NCBI GenBank assembly: GCA_020849795.1
Contig: JADZFR010000038.1
Span: forward strand, 49,889 to 113,888
Length of the DNA: 64,000 bases
Reading direction: 5' to 3'
Origin: Planctomycetota bacterium
GTDB taxonomy: Bacteria; Planctomycetota; UBA8742; UBA2392
Shown here: one piece after another, positions 8,680 through 17,303 of the stretch
How the letters are laid out: each line of letters opens with the position of its first letter
How positions within the stretch are numbered: position 1 is the stretch's first letter
Program-made: the position numbers and the translations under genes
Notes under the pieces: generated by a model
Seen by the model: only the letters and a program-made list of their open reading frames with translations
Database searches by the model: none
What the model was told of the DNA's origin: nothing

Positions 8680-9775
8680 TGCCCGCGTTGCGCTTACCGT
8701 CGCGCGCAAGTTCACGCCGCTCGCGCTCAGCAACCTGTTCAAGCGATTCGGCAGTGCCGCGGGCATTGTCGGCGCGCCCAAGGCGGAACTCTCAAGCGTA
8801 CCCAAGGTGAACCGTGAGGCACCAGGTGCACTTGTCGAGGTCATTCGCAAGGGCGATCACCTGCGCGAAATGGAAACGGCCGACAAGGCCGGCATCCGGC
8901 TGATCATGTTGGGCGAGCCCGAGTACCCCCAGTTGCTGGCGCGCATCGAAGACCCGCCGCCATTGCTGTACGCTCGCGGCACCCTGCACGCATACGACAC
9001 GCTGGCCCTGGCAGTGGTCGGTGGGCGCAGCGCCAGCTACTACGGTACCGCGCAGGCTTCGCGCTTTGCCCGTGACTTTGCCACGCGCCGTGTGACCGTC
9101 ATCAGCGGCCTTGCGCGCGGCATTGACACTGCCGCCCATCGTGCGGCGCTGGAAGCCGGTGGCCGCACCATCGCTGTGGTCGGCAGCGGCCTGCTGGACA
9201 TTTATCCGCCTGAGAACGACAAGTTTGCGCTGCAGATTGCCGAGAGCGGCGCAGTGGTCAGCGAGTTTCCGCTCAACACCCCCGGCGTCGCGCGGAACTT
9301 TCCGCAGCGCAACCGGCTGATCAGCGGCATGAGCCTGGGCGTGCTGGTGGTCGAGGCGACTCTGAAGTCGGGAAGTCTGATCACCGCGCGGCTGGCCGGC
9401 GAACAAGGCCGAGAGGTGTTTGCCCTGCCAGGCAAGGTAGACAGTGATCTCAGCGAAGGCCCGCACGCCCTGATTCGCGAGGGCGCGCACCTGGTCACAG
9501 AGCCCGCGCACGTCTACGACGAGCTTGAAATGCTGAAGACACTGCCACAGGAAGCCGCGCCGGCCAGCGCGTCGAAGAAGGGCCCACAGGGCCTCACGGG
9601 CACCGAAAGCGCCCTGTGGAACGTCCTGTTGCCAAGCGACGGCTTGACCCCGGACGAACTGGCGGGCAAGACAAACCTGCCCGTGGCGCAGGTCGCCGCA
9701 GGACTGCTAACGCTTGAAATGAAGCGCCTGGCGAAGCAGCTACCCGGTAAGCGCTTTGTGCGACTGGAACTCTGA
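8666..9775 (+). CDS. dprA: DNA processing protein DprA
   Basis: DprA binds incoming single-stranded DNA during natural transformation and loads RecA onto it; many non-competent bacteria also carry it. The 369-residue protein has an N-terminal helical (SAM-like) region, a Rossmann-like core with VVGGRSASYYG, ISGLARGIDTAAH, the FPQRNRLISG motif and SGSLITARLAGEQGR, and a C-terminal winged-helix (about 305-369) for DNA or partner binding. Its start lies inside aroB, so translation is likely coupled. No other competence gene is visible here. Confidence 0.95.
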   Translation: MNELDARVALTVARKFTPLALSNLFKRFGSAAGIVGAPKAELSSVPKVNREAPGALVEVIRKGDHLREMETADKAGIRLIMLGEPEYPQLLARIEDPPPLLYARGTLHAYDTLALAVVGGRSASYYGTAQASRFARDFATRRVTVISGLARGIDTAAHRAALEAGGRTIAVVGSGLLDIYPPENDKFALQIAESGAVVSEFPLNTPGVARNFPQRNRLISGMSLGVLVVEATLKSGSLITARLAGEQGREVFALPGKVDSDLSEGPHALIREGAHLVTEPAHVYDELEMLKTLPQEAAPASASKKGPQGLTGTESALWNVLLPSDGLTPDELAGKTNLPVAQVAAGLLTLEMKRLAKQLPGKRFVRLEL

Positions 9776-9807
9776 GTTGCCGGGCTACCGCGATTGAATT
9801 GACCTCA

Positions 9808-9813
9808 TATACT
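9808..9813 (+). promoter_or_regulatory. Predicted -10 box close to the metF-type fusion start
   Basis: TATACT ends 7 bases before ATG 9821. I find no good -35 at the expected distance, so this is weak alone, but the spacing resembles that ahead of aroB and uppP. Confidence 0.35.
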
Positions 9814-9820
9814 CCCGCCC

Positions 9821-11662
9821 ATGCAACCCTTGCTCGATGCCCTCAAGCAGCGCGTACTCGTCGGTGACGGTGCATATGGCACATTGTTGTCGGCACGGGG
9901 TTTATTGGCCGGCGGCGGCGTCGGGCCCGTCCTGAACCTCACCAAACCGGCCTTTGTGCAAGCCGCGCACCAGGAGTACCTGGACGCCGGTGCCGACGTC
10001 ATTGAGACCAACACTTTTGCAGCTGACGCGCTGGCGCTGGCCGCTGCAGAAGTCACCGCCGGCAGCACGGATGTTTGCCGCGCTGGTGCAAGACTTGCGC
10101 GCGCCGCGGCCGGCAACAAGGCCTGGGTCCTGGGCTCGGTCGCGCCGCTGTTCCGCAGCAGCGTCAAGTTGAGCGAGGCCGACCGCACGCGGCTTTTTAC
10201 AGAGCAGTTTGCAGGCCTCGTGGAAGGCGGCGTTGACGCAATCCTGTTAGAGACCTTCAGCGACCTCGACGAACTAGTGTTTGCCCTGCGCGCTGCCAAG
10301 CAAGCCGCGCCCGGCACGCCGGTGATCGCGCAGATGGCTTTCTCGCTGGCCGGGACAACCACCAGCGGTATTTCGCCCGAGCGCATGGTGAGAGACCTTA
10401 CCGCACACGGGGCAGACGTGATCGGCGCCAACTGCGGTGGCGGCGAATCTGCCGCGCTGGAAGTTGCCAAACGTATCACTGAGAACACCGACCGGCCCGT
10501 CAGCATCTATCCTAACCGCGGGCTTGCCGACTTCGATGAACTCGGCCGCCCCGTATACATCGAAAGCCATGACTACTTTGCCCGCAGCGCGCGCCGCCTG
10601 GCCGACCTGGGTGTGAACCTGATCGGCGGTTGCTGCGGCACGACGCCCGACGACATTCGCAAACTCAAGGCGCTGCTGCAGGCGCGCAAGCCAAGCATCC
10701 GGCACGTGCGCGTGCCCGCCGAGCCCGTCAAGCGCGCGGCCACGGCGGCACCCGTGGCGATGCAGCCGACCCTCGAGCAGGACCTCAAAACCAGGCGCAT
10801 CGTGATTGCAGAGGTCGACCCCCCGCGCGGCATAGACGCGTCCAAGGAAATCGAGGGTGCGCGGCAGATTGTGCAGGCGGGCGCCGACGGCATCACTATT
10901 GCCGACAACCCGCTGTCAATCATGCGCATGAGCAACCTCGCGTTTGCGACGCTGCTGATGCGCGAGATGACGTCGCGGATCGTGCTGCACATCGCATGCC
11001 GCGACCGCAGCCTGATCGGCACGCAAAGCCACATCCTCGGCGCCCATGCGCTGGGCGTGTCGAACATTCTGGCCGTCACCGGCGACCCCGTTGCGACGCA
11101 GGCATATCAAGGCTCCAGCGGCGTTTTTGACATGGCCAGCCACAAGCTGATTGAGCTGATCAGCCGCTTCAACCAAGGCGAGTTCGCCACCGGCGGACAG
11201 GAAGGCACGCGCACGGGCTTCTTTGTTGGCGGCGCGTTCAATTGCGCCAGCCGCAAGCTCGAGAACGAGGTCAAACGTTTCCAGCGTAAGGTACAGGCGG
11301 GTGCGCGCTTTATCATGACGCAGCCGGTGTTTGACCTGGGACGCGCGCGCGAGATCACGTCGGCCTGCCGCGAACTGAACGTGCCGCTGGTCCTGGGCGT
11401 GATGCCCCTCGTCAGTGAACGCAACGCCGAGTTTCTGCATCACGAAGTTCCTGGCATCGATGTGCCCGAGGCCGTGCGCAAACGCATGGCCGGCTTGAAG
11501 GGCGACAGGGGTCGCGCCGAAGGCATCGCGATCGCTAAAGAAATGATGCACGGCATCGCGCCTGACGTGCAGGGCTTCTACATGATTACGCCGATGAACC
11601 GGTTTGACATGATCGCCGAGTTGACGAAGTACGCGCACTCGCTGTCCCCGGCAAACGCATGA
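9821..11662 (+). CDS. Bifunctional homocysteine S-methyltransferase / methylenetetrahydrofolate reductase
   Basis: A 613-residue two-domain protein for methionine and folate metabolism. Residues 1-295 are a homocysteine methyltransferase barrel (start DGAYGTLLSARG) with the zinc cysteines in GANCGGGES (near 205) and GGCCGTTPDDI (near 270). Residues 320-610 are a MetF-type flavoprotein that reduces methylene-THF to methyl-THF (EVDPPRG, AVTGDP, FIMTQPVFD). The arrangement matches the B. subtilis YitJ type. There are no cobalamin or reactivation domains, so a separate B12 module or another methyl donor would be needed. Its stop overlaps the start of plsY by 4 bases. Confidence 0.92.
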   Translation: MQPLLDALKQRVLVGDGAYGTLLSARGLLAGGGVGPVLNLTKPAFVQAAHQEYLDAGADVIETNTFAADALALAAAEVTAGSTDVCRAGARLARAAAGNKAWVLGSVAPLFRSSVKLSEADRTRLFTEQFAGLVEGGVDAILLETFSDLDELVFALRAAKQAAPGTPVIAQMAFSLAGTTTSGISPERMVRDLTAHGADVIGANCGGGESAALEVAKRITENTDRPVSIYPNRGLADFDELGRPVYIESHDYFARSARRLADLGVNLIGGCCGTTPDDIRKLKALLQARKPSIRHVRVPAEPVKRAATAAPVAMQPTLEQDLKTRRIVIAEVDPPRGIDASKEIEGARQIVQAGADGITIADNPLSIMRMSNLAFATLLMREMTSRIVLHIACRDRSLIGTQSHILGAHALGVSNILAVTGDPVATQAYQGSSGVFDMASHKLIELISRFNQGEFATGGQEGTRTGFFVGGAFNCASRKLENEVKRFQRKVQAGARFIMTQPVFDLGRAREITSACRELNVPLVLGVMPLVSERNAEFLHHEVPGIDVPEAVRKRMAGLKGDRGRAEGIAIAKEMMHGIAPDVQGFYMITPMNRFDMIAELTKYAHSLSPANA

Positions 11663-12315
11663 CGTGGGCTTGGATCATCGGGGCGCTCATCGTTGCCTAC
11701 CTTGTGGGCAGCATTCCCTTCGGCTTGATTTTCGGCTACCTGGTCAAGGGCGTCGACATCCGCCAGCACGGCAGTCGCAACATTGGCGCGACAAATGCCG
11801 CGCGCGTGATCGGATTCAAGTGGTTTCCACTGGTGCTGCTGCTTGATGCCCTCAAGGGCGCGGGGCCGTGCCTTGCGGGCCACTTCCTGGCTGCGACGGC
11901 CGGTGCCGACCTTGCACTGATCGCGGGCCTGGGTGCACTGCTCGGGCACTTCTACTCGTGCTACATCGGGTTCAAAGGCGGCAAGGGCGTGGCCACAGGC
12001 CTTGGCGTGGTGCTGGTGCTGACCATGATGCCGGACACCCACATCCCGCTTGCGGCGTTGTGTGCGCTGGGTGTGTTTGCGCTGGTTCTGGCCGTCACGC
12101 GGATAGTAAGTGCAGCCAGCATCGTCGCCGCGATCAGCATTCCTGCCTTCTACTTCGTGTGGCTGGGGCAGGCTGCATTGTCGGAGCCCTTGATGTGGCG
12201 TTTCCTGTTCCTGATCTTCGTCTGCCTGTTTGTCGTGGTAAAACATCGGGCGAACATGCGGCGCATGATGAGGGGCGAAGAGCCCCGCGTCGGGCGCAAA
12301 CAGGAGACAGCGTGA
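11659..12315 (+). CDS. plsY: Acyl-phosphate:glycerol-3-phosphate acyltransferase
   Basis: PlsY is an inner-membrane enzyme that transfers an acyl group from acyl-phosphate to glycerol-3-phosphate, the first step of phospholipid synthesis. The 218-residue protein has several hydrophobic helices and the three family motifs: GSIPFGLIFG near residue 17, GSRNIGATNAAR near 38 and FKGGKGVATGLG near 106. It overlaps the upstream MTHFR fusion (ATGA) and the downstream gpsA (GTGA), whose product supplies its substrate. Confidence 0.95.
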   Translation: MTWAWIIGALIVAYLVGSIPFGLIFGYLVKGVDIRQHGSRNIGATNAARVIGFKWFPLVLLLDALKGAGPCLAGHFLAATAGADLALIAGLGALLGHFYSCYIGFKGGKGVATGLGVVLVLTMMPDTHIPLAALCALGVFALVLAVTRIVSAASIVAAISIPAFYFVWLGQAALSEPLMWRFLFLIFVCLFVVVKHRANMRRMMRGEEPRVGRKQETA

Positions 12316-13298
12316 CCGCAAACGTCGCCATCATCGGGGCAGGAAGCTGGGGCACCGCGGTCGCCGTGCTGCTCGCGGGCGCCGGCAAGCGCGTGACGCT
12401 GTTCGCGCGACGGGCCGAACTGGCGGCCGAGCTTGCCCGTACCCGCGAGAACAAGTCGTTTCTACCGGGCGTGGCGTTGCCCCCGGGCGTTACGCCCACC
12501 GCCGACCTGCCCGCGTTTGCCGACTTTGACTGGTGTTTCTGCGCGGTGCCAACGCGCTATCTGCGCGAGCACGTTCGCGCGCTCGACGGCAAGTATCCCG
12601 TCGAGTTGCCGATTGTCAGCCTGAGCAAGGGCATTGAGCAGGGCAGCTTGCAGTTCCCGACTGACATCTTGCGCGAGCTTACCCGCGCCGCGCATTGCCT
12701 GACGCTTTCCGGACCCAGCCACGCCGAAGAAGTTGCGCGCGGGCTGCCCACTGTCGTCGTCAGCGCCGGCGATGAGACCCGCGCAGCAGCACTGGCCGAG
12801 TTGATGTCGACGCCCGCCTTTCGCGTCTATCACTCAAGGGACCTCAAGGGCGTCGAGCTGGCGGGCGCCGCCAAGAACGTCGTTGCCATAGCGGCCGGCA
12901 TCATTGACGGCCTGGGCCTTGGCGACAATGCCAAAGCCGCCCTGCTCGCTCGCGGCCTGGCCGAGATCACTCGGCTGGGAATGTCGATCGGCGCCGAGGA
13001 ACGCACGTTCAGCGGTTTGTCCGGCATTGGCGACTTATACGTGACGTGCGCATCGCGCCACGGCCGCAACCGCGCGTTTGGCGAACGCATCGGCAAAGGC
13101 GAGCAGCCGCAGGCAATTGTCGACAGCATGGAGATGGTCGTTGAGGGCTTTAACACGGCGGCTGCACTGCAAGCGCTGGCCCGGCGCCAGCGTGTGGAAA
13201 TGCCGATCTGCGACGAAGTCTGTAACGTGCTGTACGAAGGCGCGTCTCCCAAGGAAGCGGTAAAGCGCCTGATGACACGCACGCTGAAGGCCGAGTAG
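12312..13298 (+). CDS. gpsA: Glycerol-3-phosphate dehydrogenase (NAD(P)+)
   Basis: GpsA reduces dihydroxyacetone phosphate to sn-glycerol-3-phosphate, the substrate of PlsY. I start at GTG 12312, which overlaps the plsY stop and has AGGAG upstream (12302-12306); the open frame extends further 5' but that part is plsY in another frame. The 328-residue product has the nucleotide-binding motif GAGSWGTA at residues 9-16, the catalytic-lysine segment ELAGAAKNVVAIAAGI, and the family motif FSGLSGIGDLYVTC. The plsY-gpsA pair is a common functional operon. Confidence 0.95.
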   Translation: MTANVAIIGAGSWGTAVAVLLAGAGKRVTLFARRAELAAELARTRENKSFLPGVALPPGVTPTADLPAFADFDWCFCAVPTRYLREHVRALDGKYPVELPIVSLSKGIEQGSLQFPTDILRELTRAAHCLTLSGPSHAEEVARGLPTVVVSAGDETRAAALAELMSTPAFRVYHSRDLKGVELAGAAKNVVAIAAGIIDGLGLGDNAKAALLARGLAEITRLGMSIGAEERTFSGLSGIGDLYVTCASRHGRNRAFGERIGKGEQPQAIVDSMEMVVEGFNTAAALQALARRQRVEMPICDEVCNVLYEGASPKEAVKRLMTRTLKAE

Positions 13299-13309
13299 CC
13301 GTGGAGCTG

Positions 13310-14233
13310 CTACCGCAGCGCCGACTTGGCCGCGCTGACGATACCGGCGGCGTCTACGCCGTACTTCTTCCATAGAAGTTCCGGGTCGCCACTTTCGCCG
13401 AATGTGTCCTGCGTGCCCACAAAGCGCATCGGCGTGGGCTTGATGCGCGCCAGCGCTTCTGCCACCGCGCCGCCCAAGCCGCCGATCACGTTGTGCTCTT
13501 CAGCTGTCACGATCGCCCGGTGCGTTTCGGCCAATCGCTTGAGGGTGACTTCGTCCAGCGGCTTTACGGTAAAGTAATCGGCAACGGTTGCGCTGATGCC
13601 CTCTTTGGCAAGCAGCTCAACGGCTTCCATGGCGAATGCAACCTGCGGGCCGACGGCCAAAATTGCGACGTCTTTGCCCTCGCGCAGGATTTTGGCTTTG
13701 CCGATCTCGAACTTCTCGCCGTCCTTGTAGGTGTCGCGAACCTTCGGCCGCCCCAGTCGCAGGTATACGGGGCCTTTGTGGGCGGCAACGCGCTTGGTCA
13801 GGTCGAATGCGGCGGCGTAGTCGGCGGGCACTACAACAGTCATGCCGGGGATCACGCGCATCAGGGCGATGTCTTCCAGCGACTGGTGCGACGCACCATC
13901 TTCGCCAACGCTCAAACCGCTGTGCGTGCAGGCGATCTTCACGTTCAAGCCGGAGTAGCCGATGGTGTTGCGCACGCTTTCCCAGGCGCGGCCCGTGCCG
14001 AACATGGCAAAGGTGGTGGCGAACGGAATCTTGCCCGCAGTGCTCATGCCGGCGGCGACGTCGACCATGTTGGCTTCAGCGATGCCCATCTGGAAAAAGC
14101 GCTTGGGGTACGCCTTGGCGAAGTCGTCGGTTTTGACACTACCGCCAAGGTCGGCAGTCAGTGCCACGACGTCGGGGTTCTCTTTGCCCAGTTCCAGAAG
14201 TGCTTTGCCAAAGGCGTCGCGTGTCGCTCGCAT
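13310..14233 (-). CDS. Transketolase, C-terminal subunit (pyrimidine-binding and C domains only)
   Basis: The 307-residue product corresponds to the C-terminal half of transketolase or DXS: a thiamine pyrimidine-binding domain (MGIAEANMVDVAAG with its essential Glu, HSGLSVGEDGASHQS) and a C-terminal domain. In split transketolases the N-terminal diphosphate-binding subunit is normally the adjacent gene, but here the upstream neighbour is an MFS transporter and no N-terminal half occurs in the window. The ATG at 14233 has AGGAA 8-12 bases upstream; the frame extends to 14287 but without a ribosome site. It must pair with a subunit encoded elsewhere. Confidence 0.9.
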   Translation of the reverse strand: MRATRDAFGKALLELGKENPDVVALTADLGGSVKTDDFAKAYPKRFFQMGIAEANMVDVAAGMSTAGKIPFATTFAMFGTGRAWESVRNTIGYSGLNVKIACTHSGLSVGEDGASHQSLEDIALMRVIPGMTVVVPADYAAAFDLTKRVAAHKGPVYLRLGRPKVRDTYKDGEKFEIGKAKILREGKDVAILAVGPQVAFAMEAVELLAKEGISATVADYFTVKPLDEVTLKRLAETHRAIVTAEEHNVIGGLGGAVAEALARIKPTPMRFVGTQDTFGESGDPELLWKKYGVDAAGIVSAAKSALR

Positions 14234-14293
14234 ACGGGCTTCCTGTAAAGGTCGCGCGCAGTGTAGGGCTGGCGTCGGGCGACGCAACCCGTG

Positions 14294-15694
14294 TCAATAA
14301 CTCGCGGCAGGTGCTGACTTTCTCGGTCTTACCAGCATCAGCAGGCCCAGTCCCAACACCAGCGGCACGGCCTGGAAGATCAAGGCCGCTTTCCAGCCGA
14401 TGAGGTCATCCCCGCTGATGCGGGTTGCCTGGTCATAGATGATGCCGAAAACGGCGCTTCCGATCACCGACAGCTTGACCGTGATCCCGTAAAGCCCGAA
14501 GTACTCGCCCAGCTTCTCACGCGGGCTTAGCTCGATCAGCAGCTTGCGGCCCGCTGTCCAGATGCCGGCAAGGCCAAGAGCGCCGAACCCGCAAATGCCG
14601 GCCATGTACAGTAGCAGATTCGTGCCACCGCCAAACGCGGCACCCAGCAACCCCAGCGCCAGGAACGCAGCCGACAGCCGCAGCACGCGCAAGCTGCCAA
14701 ACTTGTCAGTCATAAAGCCGAGCGTGACGCCGAACAACAATGCCAGAAAGTTCAGGCTCAGGCCCGCATAAGTCAGCAGCGCGGTCGGGGTCTCAATCAC
14801 GATCCCGAAGAGACTTGGGGCCTCGCCGCCGCGCGGCACCCAGTCGGGGGCGTGCGCGGTGCCGTTGTTGACAAAGAACGTCCCGCGCGTGAAGTCTCCA
14901 AAGTAAAGAATCGCGGTATTCAACACGTCGACGCAGAAGAAGTTCCCCAGCAGAAACCACATGACGGCGCGGTCACTCGGCAGGCCTCGGATCGTGCGCA
15001 ACACGCTCAGGAACTGCTGCTTCACCAATGCGCCACTGAACGGCTTGCGCGACGTGACCCGGCGCTCTTTCACCAGAATGAAACAGGGCAGCGCCAATAC
15101 AAGAAACAACCCGGCCGAAACCAGAAACGTTGCCCGGTAGCCAATCTGCTCAGGCAGGCCCAGCAGCACAACAATCAGGATGGTGCCGATGTAGCCCAGA
15201 CCCACGCCCATGCCCGAGACGAGGCCCTGGTGCTTGCCTGTGGCCACACTGGCGAGCAGCGAGTTGTAAAACACCAGCGCCGCGTTGTAGCCGACGTTGG
15301 CCACGAAAAAAGCCGACATAATGAAAAACGCGTTGCTGCTCAATCCAAAGCAGGCCAGCCCGCCGATGCATCCCAGGGTCGAGATGATCAGGTAAAGCCG
15401 CGCACGCCCGGTGTGGTCCGCCAGCGACGCGAACACGGGCACGCACATGCCTGCGGCGATCATGGAAAGGCTGTTGACAATGCCCAACACGCTGCGGCCG
15501 CCAAACAGGTCCCCTACATACGGCGCGAACAGATACGTGAGCACCGCCGCGTAGACGGTGTTGGCAGTGTCGTACAGCACCCACGCCGCACTGGGCACGG
15601 GCAAGGTGCGAGCGAGCACTGCAGGTTGTTCGTGCTGTGCCGTGTGGTCTGCGGCTTCGAGCGGCGGCGGCGGGATGGGTGGAACGTCAGTCAT
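14294..15694 (-). CDS. MFS transporter, UMF1 (Atg22-like) family
   Basis: A 466-residue inner-membrane protein with about 12 hydrophobic helices. After a proline-rich cytoplasmic N-terminus, the segment VLYDTANTVYAAVLTYL resembles the YDWANSAY motif of the UMF1/Atg22-like branch of the major facilitator superfamily. The inter-helix motif LADHTGRARLYL is the MFS motif A region and is repeated as MTDKFGSLRVLR in the second half. The substrate cannot be read from sequence. I start at ATG 15694; ten codons further upstream are also open. It precedes the transketolase subunit by 60 bases, so they may form an operon. Confidence 0.85.
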   Translation of the reverse strand: MTDVPPIPPPPLEAADHTAQHEQPAVLARTLPVPSAAWVLYDTANTVYAAVLTYLFAPYVGDLFGGRSVLGIVNSLSMIAAGMCVPVFASLADHTGRARLYLIISTLGCIGGLACFGLSSNAFFIMSAFFVANVGYNAALVFYNSLLASVATGKHQGLVSGMGVGLGYIGTILIVVLLGLPEQIGYRATFLVSAGLFLVLALPCFILVKERRVTSRKPFSGALVKQQFLSVLRTIRGLPSDRAVMWFLLGNFFCVDVLNTAILYFGDFTRGTFFVNNGTAHAPDWVPRGGEAPSLFGIVIETPTALLTYAGLSLNFLALLFGVTLGFMTDKFGSLRVLRLSAAFLALGLLGAAFGGGTNLLLYMAGICGFGALGLAGIWTAGRKLLIELSPREKLGEYFGLYGITVKLSVIGSAVFGIIYDQATRISGDDLIGWKAALIFQAVPLVLGLGLLMLVRPRKSAPAASY

Positions 15695-15736
15695 CGCGCG
15701 GGAGCATGCCCCGCGCGGCTGCAAAAGGAAAGTGCT

Positions 15737-15940
15737 CTAGCTGGTGAAGGTGACCGCATTGCGGCGCGCGGATTCTGACTTTACGCGGTTGGTAAAGTCC
15801 GTGATTTCCTGCTCGGTATAGAACTGCCGCTGGCGCTTGCGGGTCTGGAACCACCCGCCCTTGTTGCCGTCGGCGACGCCGGCTTCCACAAAGGTAAGTT
15901 CTCGAACTGCGCAGAACGTGGCAAGCGTGGCGGCGTTCAT
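15737..15940 (-). CDS. Small hypothetical protein (67 residues)
   Basis: Not recognised. A 67-residue soluble, rather basic protein beginning MNAATLATFCAVRELTF and containing a W-F-Q-T-R-K segment and an E-Q-E-I helix. It is probably real: the ATG has GGGGAGAA 5 bases upstream, and a TTGACT box with a 17-base spacer precedes it. The bases GGAGAACGCCATGA around its start also occur at the possible small gene at 26775. No domain or motif reveals a role. Confidence 0.6.
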   Translation of the reverse strand: MNAATLATFCAVRELTFVEAGVADGNKGGWFQTRKRQRQFYTEQEITDFTNRVKSESARRNAVTFTS

Positions 15941-15966
15941 GGCGTTCTCCCCGGCGAGACGATTAA

Positions 15967-15995
15967 CGAATAGCGATTGCGCTTCACAGAGTCAA
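15967..15995 (-). promoter_or_regulatory. Predicted promoter for the 67-residue protein
   Basis: On the minus strand TTGACT (15995-15990, 5 of 6), 17-base spacer, TATTCG (15972-15967, 3 of 6). The good -35 and spacing carry the call; the -10 is poor. Confidence 0.35.
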
Positions 15996-16090
15996 AGGAG
16001 TTTCCTGACACTCCCTTCACAATGCCCGCAGGCTCGCCGCACTGGCCGGGCGGCGGGCTGCCCCCACTTTCCAATTACTTTCCACAATTG

Positions 16091-17293
16091 CTAAGCAAGC
16101 TCGGTCGCAAACTGCTGTATGCGCTTGACCGCTCGTGCCAAGTGCTCGTCCGACGCCGCATAGCTGAAGCGCACAAACCCCGGCGCGCCGAATTCGCCCC
16201 CCGGCACGCCCGCCACCAGCGCTTTGGTCAACAATGCCTCGCAGATTGCGGTGCAGTCTTTCAGCACCATGTCGCCGTGGCGCTTGCCAACCCATGCCCG
16301 AAAGTCTGGAAACACATAGAACGCGCCGCCCGGTGTGGCGCACTTGACGCCTGCGGTTGCGTTCAAGCCCGCCACGATCGCGTCGCGCCGGGCTCGGTAT
16401 TGCTTGCGCCAGCCCGGCAACTCATCGGGGTCCCTGGCTAATGCGTCAAGCGTCGCAAACTGCGCGATGGTAGTCGGATTGCTCGTGCTGTGGCTCTGCA
16501 ACGCCCCCATGGCCTCAATCAGGCGCTTTTCGCCGGCTGCGTAGCCGATGCGCCAGCCCGTCATGGCATAGGCCTTGGCGACCCCGTTGATGGTGACCGT
16601 GCGCGCGAACGCGTCTTCAGAGAGCGTGGCGAAGCTGACATGTTCGCCGTCATACACCAGTTTTTCGTAAATCTCGTCCGAAAGCACGCAGATATCCGTG
16701 CCCTGCAGCACGCTGGCCAATTTGCGTTGTGCCTCGGCGCTCCAGACCGCGCCAGTCGGGTTGCCGGGGCTGTTCACGATCAGCAGCCGCGTGCGCGGCG
16801 TAATGGCCGCCTTCAGCGCTTCGGGAGTCAGCACAAACCCCGTGCTTGACGTGTCAATACATACCGGCTTGCCACCAAAGAAGCGAACCATCTCGGGGTA
16901 GCTGACCCAATACGGCGCCGGAATGATGACCTCGTCGCCATCTTCAATCAGGGCCGCGATCAGGTTGAAGCAGCAGTGCTTGCCGCCGCAGGAAACCATG
17001 ACTTCGTCGGCTGCATAGTTCAGCCCATTGTCGCGTTTGAACTTCGCGGCCACGGCCTTTCGCAGCTCGGGCAGTCCGCTGGCCGGCGTGTAGCGCCCGA
17101 CGCTGCCGCCTTTGTGCAGTCGGCCCGCTGCCGACTCTCGTATGTTCAGCGGAGTATCAAAGTCAGGCTCGCCTGCGGTCAACGCGATCACGTCGTGTCC
17201 CTGTGCGGCAAGGGCCTTGGCGCGTGCGGTCAAGGCAAGTGTCACTGATGGTTGAATGCGGCCCATGCGGGCGGCAAGGCGAATCTGGCTCAT
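16091..17293 (-). CDS. Class I aminotransferase, aspartate/prephenate aminotransferase type
   Basis: A 400-residue PLP enzyme of fold type I, subgroup 1-beta aspartate aminotransferases, some of which also transaminate prephenate. Key features: GEPDFDTP (41-48), NPTG (178-181), the PLP aspartate in SDEIYE (205-210), the Schiff-base Lys240 in VAKAYAMTGWRIG and the C-terminal substrate Arg in FVRFSYA. The residue before Lys240 is Ala rather than the usual Ser. I start at ATG 17293, 10 bases after the prephenate dehydratase gene; the open frame upstream is that gene in another frame. The neighbour suggests a role in phenylalanine synthesis. Confidence 0.9.
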   Translation of the reverse strand: MSQIRLAARMGRIQPSVTLALTARAKALAAQGHDVIALTAGEPDFDTPLNIRESAAGRLHKGGSVGRYTPASGLPELRKAVAAKFKRDNGLNYAADEVMVSCGGKHCCFNLIAALIEDGDEVIIPAPYWVSYPEMVRFFGGKPVCIDTSSTGFVLTPEALKAAITPRTRLLIVNSPGNPTGAVWSAEAQRKLASVLQGTDICVLSDEIYEKLVYDGEHVSFATLSEDAFARTVTINGVAKAYAMTGWRIGYAAGEKRLIEAMGALQSHSTSNPTTIAQFATLDALARDPDELPGWRKQYRARRDAIVAGLNATAGVKCATPGGAFYVFPDFRAWVGKRHGDMVLKDCTAICEALLTKALVAGVPGGEFGAPGFVRFSYAASDEHLARAVKRIQQFATELA

Positions 17294-17303
17294 GGTCTCG
17301 GTC

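Noticed and set aside
9821..11662. Reading the homocysteine methyltransferase/MTHFR fusion as a frameshifted metH
   Set aside because: The two domains are in one uninterrupted frame and match the known YitJ-type fusion; there are no cobalamin-domain remnants.
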